DNA of 64,000 nt, from positions 58,821,245-58,885,244 of the forward strand of contig CM037861.1 of the NCBI GenBank assembly GCA_021292105.1, written 5' to 3'. The stretch is from Anadara kagoshimensis. Lineage: Eukaryota > Mollusca > Bivalvia > Arcoida > Arcidae. The stretch's first letter is position 1, and each line of letters begins with the position of its first letter. The notes below the pieces were generated by a model that searched no databases, was not told the origin of the DNA, and saw only the letters and a list, made by a program, of their open reading frames with translations. The position numbers and the translations under genes were made by a program. Of the stretch, positions 20,920 through 31,176 are shown piece after piece.

Positions 20920-22119
20920 AACAATGGTAGCTCAGTTCATGAAAGGTCATATGTTCCAACCCCAGATGGGTCTGTCCTTGAAAATAAGTAGTGACTGTTC
21001 TTTCACCAAGTAATCAGCATTTAAAAATGTCATGGAGTCAGGGCCCCACAAATCGCCGAAATCGGCTAAAAATCACCGAATTGGCAAATAAAACGCCGAA
21101 TTGAAAATCGGTCATTCAGGTTTTTTTTCCCCCAATTAACCTACTAAATTTTGTCTTGTCAATTAAGATAAGTTAACGGTCGAGTAATCAAACAAGACTT
21201 TAAGATGAAGCCACATGTCTAATATTCCCACAGGTGTAAAAGGTGTGATAAGTAATCATTGACTGTGTATAACACCAGAGTTAGGCCTAATCCTCATCAC
21301 TTAATTACTGAGACCACGTGTGTTCAACAAACCGTGTAAACAAGGTCCCGTATGAGGCCCGTTTTATTTATGCCTTGTTTCATAGAGACAATTCAAACAG
21401 TGAGGTGAATCAAAAGAGCTGAAAAGAATACCAAAATTAAGCATTTGAATATTATTTTGCTGTTATTCGAATCCTATTTGAATATTTGGCACCAAAGAGA
21501 AACTCTCCATCTGCTAGGCAAACGATGTGGATTGCATAAGACAGATGAAAATAATTACCTTATTATATATTCCTTATTCATAGGAAGGCTGTATGACGAT
21601 AATAAAATCATGATCTCTTTAATATTCTTCTAAATAAACGCAGATTTTAATGATTAAGACCATGTAAGCAATAAACATGTGACAGCCATATTTTTTACCT
21701 TAACGCGACAAATAGTCATTATTCACTCTGCTTTGAATAACATGTATTAAAGGGACATAATCAGACAGGAAAGTAAACAAACTAACTGAAAGCACATGGA
21801 TCTGTTGATGTCTGACCCGACTTTTTGGTGACAGTTTGGATGAATAAAGTTGTTCCTAAATAACAATGAAGAAAGAAAGGAAGCATCTGAAGTAGGTTTG
21901 GATGACCTTTTTTTTTTTTTTTTTTTTTTAGCGGTAATCTTTACCGCCGAATGACCTTCTCGGCGTTTGTGGGGCCCTGCATGGAGTCCTTTGGAAAAAA
22001 CCCTCCCTGCACATTGCTTTGGGTGCACTGAAAAAGCCAAAATGACAGCTATTTGGATATAAATGAAATATTCTTGAATGAGACATAAAACTCCACTTAA
22101 TCAATTAATTCAATCAATG
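20920..22119 (+). mobile_element. SINE family A split by a hAT-type element
   Basis: The head AATGGTAGCTCAGTTCATGA to GTAGTGACTGTTCTTTCACC ends at 21038; the remainder (CCTTTGGAAAAAACCCTCCC to TTAATTCAATCAATG) resumes at 21988. Removing 21039-21987 restores an uninterrupted SINE. B-box mutated (ATGTTCCAACCC). Confidence 0.85.
21039..21979. mobile_element. Non-autonomous hAT-type element, 941 bp
   Basis: Perfect 14 bp terminal inverted repeats CAGGGCCCCACAAA / TTTGTGGGGCCCTG are flanked by an exact 8 bp direct repeat CATGGAGT (21031-21038 and 21980-21987). An 8 bp target duplication with CAGGG termini is diagnostic of the hAT superfamily. Subterminal GCCGAA/TTCGGC words repeat near both ends. 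There is no transposase frame; a T20 run at 21909-21929 and short chance ORFs are all it holds, so it must be moved in trans. Confidence 0.9.
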
Positions 22120-23330
22120 AAACCTTCCAAATTTAATTTAATCTTACTGTTCTGGATCATCAAGAAATGGTTGATAGTCAATGTTATAAACACTGTCTAC
22201 AAATGATAAAGTACACATACTCAAATAACATAAGACAAGCCATGGTGGCCAAATGGTCTAAAGCACAAACATACAGATCACAGAACCTTGGCTTAAATCC
22301 CACTTGAAATCCAACTCCAGCATCTTTGCTAGTGCCATTGTATTTTTATCAGATGGCTGGATTCAAACATAAAAGATAAATGATACTGTGATCCATAAGA
22401 CATGACTTTAGCCCTACAGCCATCTTCTGGCTTCTAAGAGAAAAGGGGACTGAAATTAAATAAAAAAAGGGTACATCATGAAGCAAACTACAGAAAAAAA
22501 GAAGGATAAATGATCTTGATCTTGATGATGGAAACCCTTGATCTTGAGGATGGAAGTCCTTGGGCTTTAATATGGATACCATTGACCTTGAACTTGAGTC
22601 ATATAACTTTCTGACTGTGCATTTCAGACAAGCCATATGATTTGATGAACTCTTAAAAATTCATTTTGTTGCAATCAGATTATAAAAAACAGTTTTAAAT
22701 TTGTCTGTTTTTTATATTTCTTTAGTGTATCAAATACCTATTGGTTACTGCTCGTTAAACATGTTCAAATTTCTGTAACCATAGCAACTGCAATAAAATA
22801 AATTGGTATGTATATCTCAATATCATCAACTTCTGATGTTGTCTGGTTTCATTTTCAAAGCATTTGATTAAATATAAGCAATAAAGGGATAGTTTTTGGA
22901 CACACAATTTATTAAATGTCTCCTTTTCCTAGGAGAGGAATAATTTCTGGAATTTCATAAACGACGCAGATACTAAACTAGAACACGACTTGTTATTAAT
23001 ATAGCAACATTAATTTACATTAAAATAATGAATAAACAAAGGGGAATGCTCTGATTGATGACACAGTAATATTAATCTAAATAAAAACATATTTATCTCA
23101 AAACGTCATCATGGAATTAGTTACAAACGCTGTTACAACTACAATCCTTATGTTGCGAAACATTTAAAAAGCTGTTTAATGTTGCATTACACTGTCGTAT
23201 TTTCATTTCATTAAATATGAAGCCCCGCAATACTCATTCTATTATTTAAAGCTTTTACGATTTGTCAATTTAGATTGGACAAATGGTAACAGGAAATCAA
23301 ATCTATGTCAGTCCCTGTATTCGGGATTGT
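22120..23330. other. No gene; SINE-like fragment at 22225-22325
   Basis: At 22243 CCATGGTGGCCAAATGGTCT and CTTGGCTTAAATCCCA resemble the A and B boxes of family C. Around 22500-22600 irregular CTTGATCTTGATGATGGAA repeats yield the 95-codon minus ORF, which I do not accept. The rest is AT-rich. Confidence 0.4.
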
Positions 23331-23333
23331 TAT

Positions 23334-23525
23334 TTATTGGAGTAGGAAGAAATCAAGCTTTCTAATAGGCAATACAACTTTTCTTGTTTTAGAATAATTC
23401 TTGATATCTGCACCAGATTTCACTGGATTTATCATAAAGGCAATATACAACTTTTCTCGTTTTAAAAATAATCTCCGATATTTGCACCAGATATAACTGG
23501 ATTTATCATATTTCATATTGAGGCT
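23334..23525. repeat. Two copies of a ~75 bp unit
   Basis: GGCAATACAACTTTTCTTGT...GCACCAGATTTCACTGGATTTATCAT is repeated from 23440 as GGCAATATACAACTTTTCTC... with a few changes. Confidence 0.7.
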
Positions 23526-23774
23526 GATTTAATAAATTGCTTCATCTGTTAGAGATTCTGATATATTAGTAGGGATGGATATTGTAATTACGAAGGTTGA
23601 ACATTACTGCCAATATTGTCACATATTAGGAAACTCAATCAATATTTAATACAGAATTTTAAACAAAATGTGGTTCTCCAGATTTCCTGATCAGGATGGT
23701 ATAGCACATGATACAGAAGATAAATAACTCAGACACTGTAGATAGATATAACAAAATTAGGACACTTAAAATAA

Positions 23775-24365
23775 AATCACTGAGAAAATTCATTGATTCA
23801 TAGTAAAATCCATCAATTAATAGAAAAATTCCTGTGATTAATTCATTTATTTGTCTTAAAATTCATTATTTTACAATAAAATTCATTAATTCACACTAAA
23901 ATTCATTAATATTAGTAAAATTCAGTAATTCATGATAATATTCAGTAATCATAGTAAAATTAATTAAAATTCAATAATTCATAGTAAACTACATTAACTC
24001 TTAGTGAAATATGCAAATCATTACCGGTAACCTGAATTTAAATACATGGATTCATATTCAATTCATGAATTCACATTGAAGTTCATGAATTCATAGTGAA
24101 ATTCAAGAATTCATAGTGAAATTCAAGAATTCATAGTGAAATTCAAGAATTCATAGTGAAATTAATGAAAAATGAAAGAACAAGGATGGATGTGGGGCAC
24201 GATACAGAAAATGTCAGCAGACAGGCAGAGATGGAAGTCCTCAGTCAAGGCCTTATGTGCTCCCAGCACAACTGAGGACTAAGTAAGTAAAATTCATTTA
24301 TTCATTGTAAAATTGAACAATTAATAGTAAATCCATCAATTCATTGTAAAATCCATTAATTCTAT
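23775..24365. repeat. ~20 bp minisatellite (ATTCATAGTGAAATTCAAGA), interrupted
   Basis: Diverged units on the left become near-perfect at 24080-24165 (GAATTCATAGTGAAATTCAA). A non-repeat block at 24172-24288 interrupts, and related units resume at 24290-24365. Confidence 0.75.
24172..24288 (+). mobile_element. Probable 3' end of a non-LTR retrotransposon
   Basis: The block lies inside the 20 bp minisatellite and ends in AAGTAAGTAA, a short tandem tail typical of LINE 3' ends. Its plus frame reads QAEMEVLSQGLMCSQHN then stop, plausible as a LINE C-terminus, but I cannot confirm a family. 5'-truncated to about 115 bp. Confidence 0.35.
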
Positions 24366-24627
24366 ATATCACAACAAATCAATATGATTATCATTCTTAT
24401 GTTACTGCCCCTGGCAACATAGATTCTTAAACAACTACACCACACCTGATTTAATTACAAAACTTAGAGTAAGCAAGAAGAAAAGGGACAGAAAAAAAAT
24501 CAATGATGCGACTATATAAAGTTAATTATCCTCAATTACCGCCCCTGGCTATGCGGATACTTAACGAACAAGGGTGCATCAGATTTAATTACAAACTTAA
24601 TTTGGCAACATTTAATTGTAATTAAGT

Positions 24628-24920
24628 TGTATAAAAAGGATGGGCTAATTCTTAAACTATTTAATGTGTATCATGAGATGAGAGAGAGAGAGAGAGAGAG
24701 AGATACCCATGTCCCCAACATTGAAGAGTTATTTCTAAGGTTTGACTTTAACTCTGAACCTATGCACCTAGATTTGGTGTGTGACAAATGGGATCAGTTT
24801 GGTTTACATTTGTTCCAACTTTATCAAATTCCACCCATAGATTCTGAGCTATGGAGCAGACATGATATTTGGATGGACAACCAGACAGACAGACAGACAG
24901 ACAAACAAACAAACAAACAG
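24628..24920 (+). mobile_element. Pearl-like element, partial
   Basis: AATACCC-like start after a (GA)n run (24678-24702), TTTGGTGTGTGACAAATGG, CTATGGAGCAGACATGATAT and (CAGA)n followed by (CAAA)n. Lacks the GGTGATTCCTATATA end and hairpin. Confidence 0.55.
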
Positions 24921-25129
24921 TAAATAATCTAATGTTGATTACCGTAACATTTGTGTCAAAATACGGAGTGGCCAATCAATACAGGCTATGACAAGAAGGA
25001 AATCACTTTCTTTCATTTGATCTAACATGGGTTCAAACCCATGGTGGAGAGAAGACTAATGGTTTAATCATTCAGTCACTGGCACCTAGTGTCAGTATGT
25101 TGTAACTAGTGATTATCTTCAGCTAACTT

Positions 25130-25270
25130 TCTATGATCTCATCATTTTACATGCCTTAAAGGTATTCTGGGATTGTGAGGCGTCCTCAGACACTGTATAC
25201 CATGTACGTCAGACCACTCAGCTACTGTGGTCCTCAATCCTTGAGATTTATTGTCTTGGATGGCTGGATA
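25130..25270 (-). repeat. Dispersed repeat with tRNA-like block, minus strand
   Basis: ACCATGTACGTCAGACCACTCAGCTACTGTGG is the complement of a tRNA-like CAGTAGCTGAGTGGTCTGACG. The same block recurs at about 25800-25890 (CCATGTACCTTAGACCTCTC, GGAATTGCCACACAATTACC). Probably two SINE relics. Confidence 0.45.
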
Positions 25271-25281
25271 ATTGCAATATG

Positions 25282-25463
25282 TACTTCAAACCTGTCTATA
25301 AAGGACACCGGAGGGTACCGATAAAAATGGTCTTTAAAGACAGGTGGCTTTTATACATCAGTTTAAATAATATGAATAAAGAACAATTCAGATACAATTC
25401 TACTAGCCTTGATAAGCAGGTGGCCCTTATGTAGAGGTGGCCTCTATAGCAGGTTGGACTGTA
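25282..25463. mobile_element. MITE, second copy of the 4126 family
   Basis: Left TACTTCAAACCTGTCTATAA and right TATAGCAGGTTGGACTGTA are inverted. The interior has GACAGGTGGC and ATGAATAAAG shared with 4126-4309. Confidence 0.6.
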
Positions 25464-26041
25464 TAAGGATTCAAACTTAGACCATGGGAGATAATGAGTG
25501 TCTTTGGGCGAGCTGTTTTTGACACAAAAACAATGTTCTCTACTGAAAACCCCACCCTAACACTGAGAACATGCACCAAGAACTTCGTTCTCTGAACAAA
25601 ATTTCATACGAGAGTGACAAGAACAAATATAGCTGTAAACTAAAAGGAAATGTGTCTGATGCAAATGCAAAGAGGGCTGCCATATTGAGTAACTTTGAAG
25701 TTGTTATTGCTATTATGGTGTTATTTCCAAGAATAACGTTGAGCCCGACCCTAGAGTTGGGAAATTTGTCTCGCCAAAGACACCCAATGTGACACTGTAA
25801 TCCATGTACCTTAGACCTCTCAGCTACTAAATCCTTGATTTATTATTTTCCTGGAATTGCCACACAATTACCAATATGTTAAAACCATCTAGCCAGCCAA
25901 CCATTTGTTCAAAGGTCTTGATTCCATGGAAACAAAATATGAAATTATCAGTATAACTTTACATAATGAAAAGATGTAACAAAGATGTAGAGAATTTAGA
26001 GCTGTTGGCACAGAAATAAATTACCATTACCAGTATAACAT
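25464..26041. other. No gene accepted
   Basis: A 73-codon plus frame at 25571-25792 has ordinary-looking codons but no acceptor or donor consistent with it, and its end lies in the repeat at 25745-25890. Otherwise spacer. Confidence 0.35.
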
Positions 26042-26251
26042 ATAGTACTGACCTGTCGAAAGTTTAATAATGAGATACCCAATAGGAGTCGAAACTCGGC
26101 TGCCGAGGGGAGCAAGTGACCACTAGAAAGGCTGTAGAGATGAAGATAGCAGCTGACAAAAAGCTGCTAAGATACAGGTAATGAGGGACTGACATGAAAT
26201 TAGCACCAATTCATTAGCTTAGTGTTAAACTTTGGATTGGTCAGTACCATA
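26042..26251. mobile_element. MITE, second copy of the 11541 family
   Basis: AGTACTGACCTGTCGAAAGT at the left is inverted at the right (GTTAAACTTTGGATTGGTCAGTAC), bounded by TA. Interior shares the AGCAGCT/AGCTGCT motif and TTAGTGTTAAACTTT with 11541-11756. Confidence 0.75.
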
Positions 26252-26439
26252 GGGTGATGTTACACTCCCAAGATCTTACTTCTAAATGTCATTATAACTA
26301 TATCATGATATCGTTTAGATATATGATTTACTGTAGTATCAAAGTTCAAGTCTTTGTTTCATTGCAGACATATAAATCAGTCAAATATTGAGAGAAATGT
26401 AAGAGTAGGAATTCTTATATACTATAAACACACCTAATT

Positions 26440-26470
26440 CAACAAAATCAAATTTTCGCAAGGGGGGGGG

Positions 26471-26517
<47 letters not shown>

Positions 26518-26640
26518 TTTTCAAATACTATAAACACAATCAATACAACACAATAAAATTTCTGTAAGGGTGGGAATTTTCAAATACTGTAAACATGATA
26601 TAATAATTAAAATAATGCAATCAAATTTTCATGCAGTGTT
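26440..26640. repeat. ~65 bp repeat x3 with embedded G11 and (GA)n
   Basis: ATACTATAAACAC...AAATTTTC-CAAGG repeats three times (26418, 26525, 26583). A G-run at about 26463-26473 and (GA)n to about 26513 have expanded in the first unit. Confidence 0.65.
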
Positions 26641-26725
26641 CACGATGCAGTACATTCATGCACTCATGTATTAGTGCACTTGCTGTTACATAAATATAAG
26701 AGATTTGATTTTGTTTGATCAAAAT

Positions 26726-26850
26726 TCATAGACATGGAAGATATGGAGCAGACACAATATAGGGACAGACTATCAGACAGACAGATGGACAGACAAGCAG
26801 ATGAAAGGATGGACAGGGCCATTTACCTAAACTTTGTTTGTGGGATACAA
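26726..26850 (+). mobile_element. Pearl-like element, 3' fragment
   Basis: GGAAGATATGGAGCAGACAC, a (CAGA)-rich tract and AAACTTTGTTTGTGGGATAC correspond to the 3' end of the 18525 element. The hairpin arms are degraded. Confidence 0.6.
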
Positions 26851-26869
26851 TGAATGAATCAATGAATGA

Positions 26870-27235
26870 CACTGGGAAAGAAGCAATGATTATTCAGTAA
26901 CAACAATACTGGGAGCATCGGAAATATAACATTGACAGCACTATTAATATAATGCTGAAAACACTGGGAAAGAAATGCTGATAGCACCCAAAAAGGAATG
27001 CTGACAGCATCGGAAAAGTAACACCGATAGCACCAGAAAACTAATGCTGATAGCACCGGATAAGTAATGCTGACAGCACTGGAAAAGTATTGCTGAAAAC
27101 ACCGTAAAAATAATGCTGACATTACCAAACAGTAATGCTGACAGCACCAAAAAGTAATACCAATAGCATAGGAAAAGTAATGGTGATAGTATCCAAAAAG
27201 GACTGTTGACAGTGCAGCACTTGTAAAGTAATGCT
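26870..27235. repeat. 23 bp minisatellite, ~15 copies
   Basis: Unit TAATGCTGACAGCACCGGAA plus AAG, with variants. Two overlapping minus-strand ORFs of 68 and 89 codons come from reading the repeat in different frames. Confidence 0.8.
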
Positions 27236-27354
27236 AGAACTGTAATGGAAGCTGCTTGAAAAAGTAACCATTATGTCACACTTCACAGTAACAGACATAC
27301 ACAGATGTAAAACATGAAGCAGAAATGTTTGTAGTAATAATCTGATGAAATCTC

Positions 27355-27368
27355 TCTCTTTTTATGTA

Positions 27369-27399
<31 letters not shown>

Positions 27400-27402
27400 T
27401 TT
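27355..27402. repeat. (TC)n microsatellite
   Basis: TCTCTCTCTT...(TC)n to 27400. It lies about 80 bp downstream (on the minus strand) of the exon 2 donor. Confidence 0.9.
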
Positions 27403-27483
27403 CTTTTTTGTTAACATCAAACATCAAATTCCCAAATTATGATAAAAATGACCATTGGAACAAAGATATAGAGAAGAACTTAC

Positions 27484-27639
27484 TTGGGACTTTGTGGAGC
27501 AATCATACTTCCAGATCTACCAAGTTTACTACTGGAAGAACATGGGTATGTTGAATACATCAAACTGTCAATAGGTTCTGTAGGGAAAAAATCTTCAAAA
27601 CAGTATAGTTCTGGTTCTCCATGGTCCTCTTCTTCAGAA
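27484..27639 (-). CDS. Coding exon 2 of an unidentified minus-strand gene (156 bp)
   Basis: Acceptor ATTGTAG ends at 27640 and donor GTAAGT begins at 27483. One frame is open throughout: one base, 51 codons, two bases. The peptide starts SEEEDHGEPELYCFEDF, passes through PTEPIDSLMYSTYP and a serine run, and ends GRSGSMIAPQSP. It is acidic at the start and Ser-rich with an SP site and Arg-x-x-Ser-like sites at the end, with no membrane segment; a disordered, phosphorylatable N-terminal region is likely. The first base completes the codon left by exon 1 at 44385. The exon length is a multiple of 3, so it could be skipped without a frame shift. Family not recognised. Confidence 0.7.
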
Positions 27640-27726
27640 CTACAATAAGGACACAATTGTTTTTATACAATGTTCTAAGAATCATTTTCAATTAAAATTC
27701 TACAAAAAAGGGAGACATACAGCATA

Positions 27727-27773
27727 CAGTAAAATTCTGATCATCTGGTATCCTGTGGTCCTCTTCTTCAGAA
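27727..27773 (-). pseudogene. Partial duplicate of exon 2 (5' part)
   Basis: The acceptor, first codons (SEEEDH) and upstream intron of exon 2 are repeated about 134 bp upstream on the minus strand. After SEEEDH it diverges (RIPDDQNF) and meets a stop 24 codons in. Possible donors (GTATGC, GTATGT) leave a phase that does not fit exon 2. I read it as a tandem-duplication relic, though its acceptor could still compete in splicing. Confidence 0.55.
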
Positions 27774-27839
27774 CTACAATGATATAGTAAAATATTTTCA
27801 TACAAAATGTACAAAGAATCATCAACAATAAGGCATCTA

Positions 27840-28242
27840 ACGTCCCTCCCCTCCCATGTTCTTTATCCCCCACCTTTCAAAGAAAAAGGGGGATATTAAA
27901 TTGGAGCTTCCATCCTTCCTTCTATCCAAAGTTCTTGTCTGTGCCAATTCTCCAAAACTATGAAGCACAATTTCACAAAACTTGGTGCAAAGTATCAACA
28001 TAGAAAGGAGATGTGCATATTGTTAACCGCAGTTGGTTGGATTATTTTCCTAAGATTTATGACCCTTTGAACATAAGTGAAAATCACAAAAAAGAACCTG
28101 TTTATGGGAGATTCTAATTCACTGAATTTGCTTGTTTTTAATAAAATTATACCTTAAGTCACAAAAAAGAGAATGTATGGGTAAACAACTTAATTATTGG
28201 TAAATTAACATTTTTGGATATAAAAATCAAGCTTATTCTAAG
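27840..28242. other. No gene; possible dispersed-repeat fragment at 27873-28090
   Basis: GGGGGATATTAAATTGGAGC, AATTCTCCAAAACTATGAAG and CAAAACTTGGTGCAAAGTAT resemble the style of pearl-like cores, and a weaker partner (TACCAAGTTTCC, TTTTGGAGAATTACTC) lies at about 43990. Assignment uncertain. Confidence 0.35.
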
Positions 28243-28390
28243 TACAGTAAGACCTTGTTATAATGCACCTAGATAACTTTGCCATGTCACTTCACTTATT
28301 ACCACACTAAATGAAGCCCAAAAATCTATCCTTTATAAGCCTTTCTAAATTTATTGCCACATTCCTTTATAATGCATTTTTGTTAATTAA
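28243..28390 (+). mobile_element. MITE fragment of the TACAGTAAGACCT family
   Basis: TACAGTAAGACCTTGTTATA, AACTTTGCCATGTCAC and CACTTATTACCACAC match the left half of 57459-57645. The right inverted end is missing. Confidence 0.65.
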
Positions 28391-28394
28391 ATAA

Positions 28395-28650
28395 AAAACA
28401 AACATACTAATCCATGTCCGAATCACAATCCAGAAGCAAAGTAAAAATTTTAGAACTGACAAGTTAGGTTATACATATGAACATTCACAAGAGAAGTGAG
28501 GTTGGGTTCTATATCACAATACTGTGATGACGTCCATAAAACTTTTAGAGGGCCCTAATAAGCCTAGGCTTGCAATATCCCTGGGTCAACAATTTATTAG
28601 TTAGCAGCTTGGTTTGTTGTATAAAGTTCCCATAGTGGGAACAAGCTCTA
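28395..28650 (+). repeat. Dispersed repeat family E
   Basis: ATCCATGTCCGAATCACAATCC, then AGAAGTGAGGTTGGGTTC joined directly to the 3' block ATACTGTGATGACGTCCATA, AATAAGCCTAGGC and GTTGTATAAAGTTCCCATAG. An internal deletion relative to 17205-17555. Confidence 0.6.
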
Positions 28651-28805
28651 CCATAGCATATTAATTGTGAAACAAATACATCATAAGCAGGAAAAGCAGG
28701 TATATTAAACCAATTTTCTATTTATCATGATTCGTTGATGTTTCTCTAAAATCAAAAAGAACAAAAATTGATTATTATTTATATGCAAAGTTACTTTATG
28801 TTTAA

Positions 28806-29137
28806 CCACTGCGATAACTCAGTTGGTAGTGCTCACTTCATAAGTGGGAGATCATGAGTTCAAACCCCAGCCAGGTCTGACCCAAGACTTGAAAGTGGGT
28901 AGTGACTGTTCTTTCGCCAAGCACTCGGCATTACAAAATGAAAGTCAGGGTTCTTTCGGATGGGTACTTAAAATAAATGAGGTGCTGTGTCCTAGTGGGC
29001 TTGGCACGCTAAAGAACCCTTCTGTATAATGCCATCAGCGCAATACACAGGCAAAATTTCTGCACCTTCACCTATAGCTAGCGACATCTTGATATAAGTG
29101 AAATATTCTTGACTGGGATGTTAAACACCATTACTCA
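28806..29137 (+). mobile_element. SINE family A, full length
   Basis: Head CACTGCGATAACTCAGTTGG with B-box GAGTTCAAACCC (28856-28867), body TCTTTCGCCAAGCACTCGGC and 3' end TGGGATGTTAAACACCATTA. Same subfamily as the copy at 63771-64000 (shared ACAAAATGAAAGTCA and TGTATAATG variants). Confidence 0.85.
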
Positions 29138-29787
29138 TTTTAACTTTATGATTATATTGTAAATTTTTGGTCGGTTTTGTGTGTTCTGTTTGATTACTCT
29201 TTACCACGAAAATGGCTAAAATAAATAAATAAATACATAAATAAAAATACAAAAAAGAAAATATGCATTAAAAACCCCAAATCTAAATACAATCACTATA
29301 CTGAAAAATGTATGCTAATCATGGAAGGTTATCTTCCCTGCTCTTCAAATGTTGTAGACATGATGCTATTGTGATTCTTTCAGTTTTGACTATTTTTCAA
29401 AATCTAAATCTTCAATCTTGTTTATGTACAATTTTATGGGAAACATTCAGAAATTAGGCTTATTAAATTGTGGAAATAAGCAAACATCAGAGAGATTGAT
29501 GTCCGAGTAATCAACCAATCCGTTACAATATTGCTTGTCAATATGTCATCAACTAACAGGCCGCAAAGTAATAACATTTCATCAATTTCAATATCAAAAC
29601 TGAAAAAATCCAATATTTTTCATATTTATTAAGATAATTAATTACTTTTAGGTGCACTGATGAAATATCAATCCAAGAATCTGACATCAATCAAAACGAA
29701 AAAGGAAAAAGAAAAAAAAACACCTAAAAAAAAAAAAAAAAAAAAACATTGAAAAAACAAGTATTTGGTGTTTAAGTAATAATAATG

Positions 29788-30509
29788 GTAATGATGCTGG
29801 AATAATTATTAGTATACAAGTACTGATGCTGGAATAATTATCAGTATACAAGTACTGAAGCTGGAATAATTATTAGTATACAAGTACTGATGCTGGAATA
29901 ATTATCAGTATACAAGTACTGGGGCTGGAATAATTATCAGTATACAAGTACTGAAGCTGGAATAATTATTAGTATACAAGTACTGAGGCTGGAATAATTA
30001 TCAGTATACAAGCACTGAGGCTGGAATAATTATCAGTATACAAGTACTGAAGCTGGAATAATTATCAGTATACAAGCACTGAGGCTGGAATAATTATCAG
30101 TATACAAGCACTGAGGCTGGAATAATTATCAGTATACAAGCACTGAGGCTGGAATAATTATCAGTATACAAGTACTGAAGCTGGAATAATTATTAGTATA
30201 CAAGTACTGAGGCTGGAATAATTATTAGTATACAAGTACTGGGGCTGGAATAATTATTAGTATACAAGTACTGAGGCTGGAATAATTATCAGTATACAAG
30301 CACTGAGGCTGGAATAATTATCAGTATACAAGTACTGAAGCTGGAATAATTATCAGTATACAAGCACTGAGGCTGGAATAATTATCAGTATACAAGCACT
30401 GAGGCTGGAATAATTATCAGTATACAAGCACTGAGGCTGGAATAATTATCAGTATACAAGTACTGAGGCTGGAATAATTATCAGTATACAAGTACTGAGG
30501 CTGGAATAA
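29788..30509. repeat. 32 bp satellite array in copy A, ~22 units
   Basis: Unit TACTGAGGCTGGAATAATTA plus TCAGTATACAAG. Variant positions (GAGG/GAAG/GGGG/GATG, TAC/CAC, TCAG/TTAG) order into a block that repeats with 288 bp spacing (29981 and 30269), that is 9 units. Confidence 0.95.
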
Positions 30510-30867
30510 GAATATCTGTACTTGAATTGACTATCCTTAAAACTATCCTTATAATGGTACTGATGCTGGAAAACTTTTTCACTTTTTTCACTATATCAGA
30601 CCCCTTTAGTAAAACATAGGTTTGTATTGGCACACTTTAATCTTACACTGTGGTGTAAGTGTCAATCGGATCACACTAGACTATAGATGTGACCATGAGA
30701 GACAGAGTGTATTGTCTGCTTTGTACTAGCACACCTCACTCAGTGTGACTTTTAGGTGCTCGTTTACCAAGACAACAATTACAGAGGCTACACCAGTCAC
30801 ACCTGTCTATTATCCTAACACCAGGTAAGTCAGCAGTCAGCAGAAATGTGAAATGAAGTAACTTGTA

Positions 30868-31095
30868 TAAGGTCAAAACAAACCATGTCCTTTTGACACT
30901 TGATTAGGAACATTCATATATGGTGATCCACCCAATACATAGGTAGTGTTCAGATTTGCAGTCAATACATAAACAAGTGCATGTTTCCCATGATGTAGAC
31001 AACATAAATGTCTATATTGCTTATGTATAAATGTAATGTAAAATAATAAATATTTAAATAAAAGGTCAAGCGAACAGGTCATTGTTATTTGCCTA
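30868..31095. mobile_element. MITE of the GGCAAACAACACTGACCTG family, copy in A
   Basis: Right end AGGTCAAGCGAACAGGTCAT to TTGCCTA is a good match to the ends at 59616 and 52986; the left end is degraded (AAGGTCAAAACAAACCATG). Shared interior ATAGGTAGTGTTCAGATTTG. The 69-codon minus ORF inside is a by-product. Confidence 0.6.
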
Positions 31096-31176
31096 TACAG
31101 GAACTTGTACCAAAATCAGCCTAGTATGGAATGGTCTTTACTTTTGTACAACAAATAATCTAATACAAATCATACT

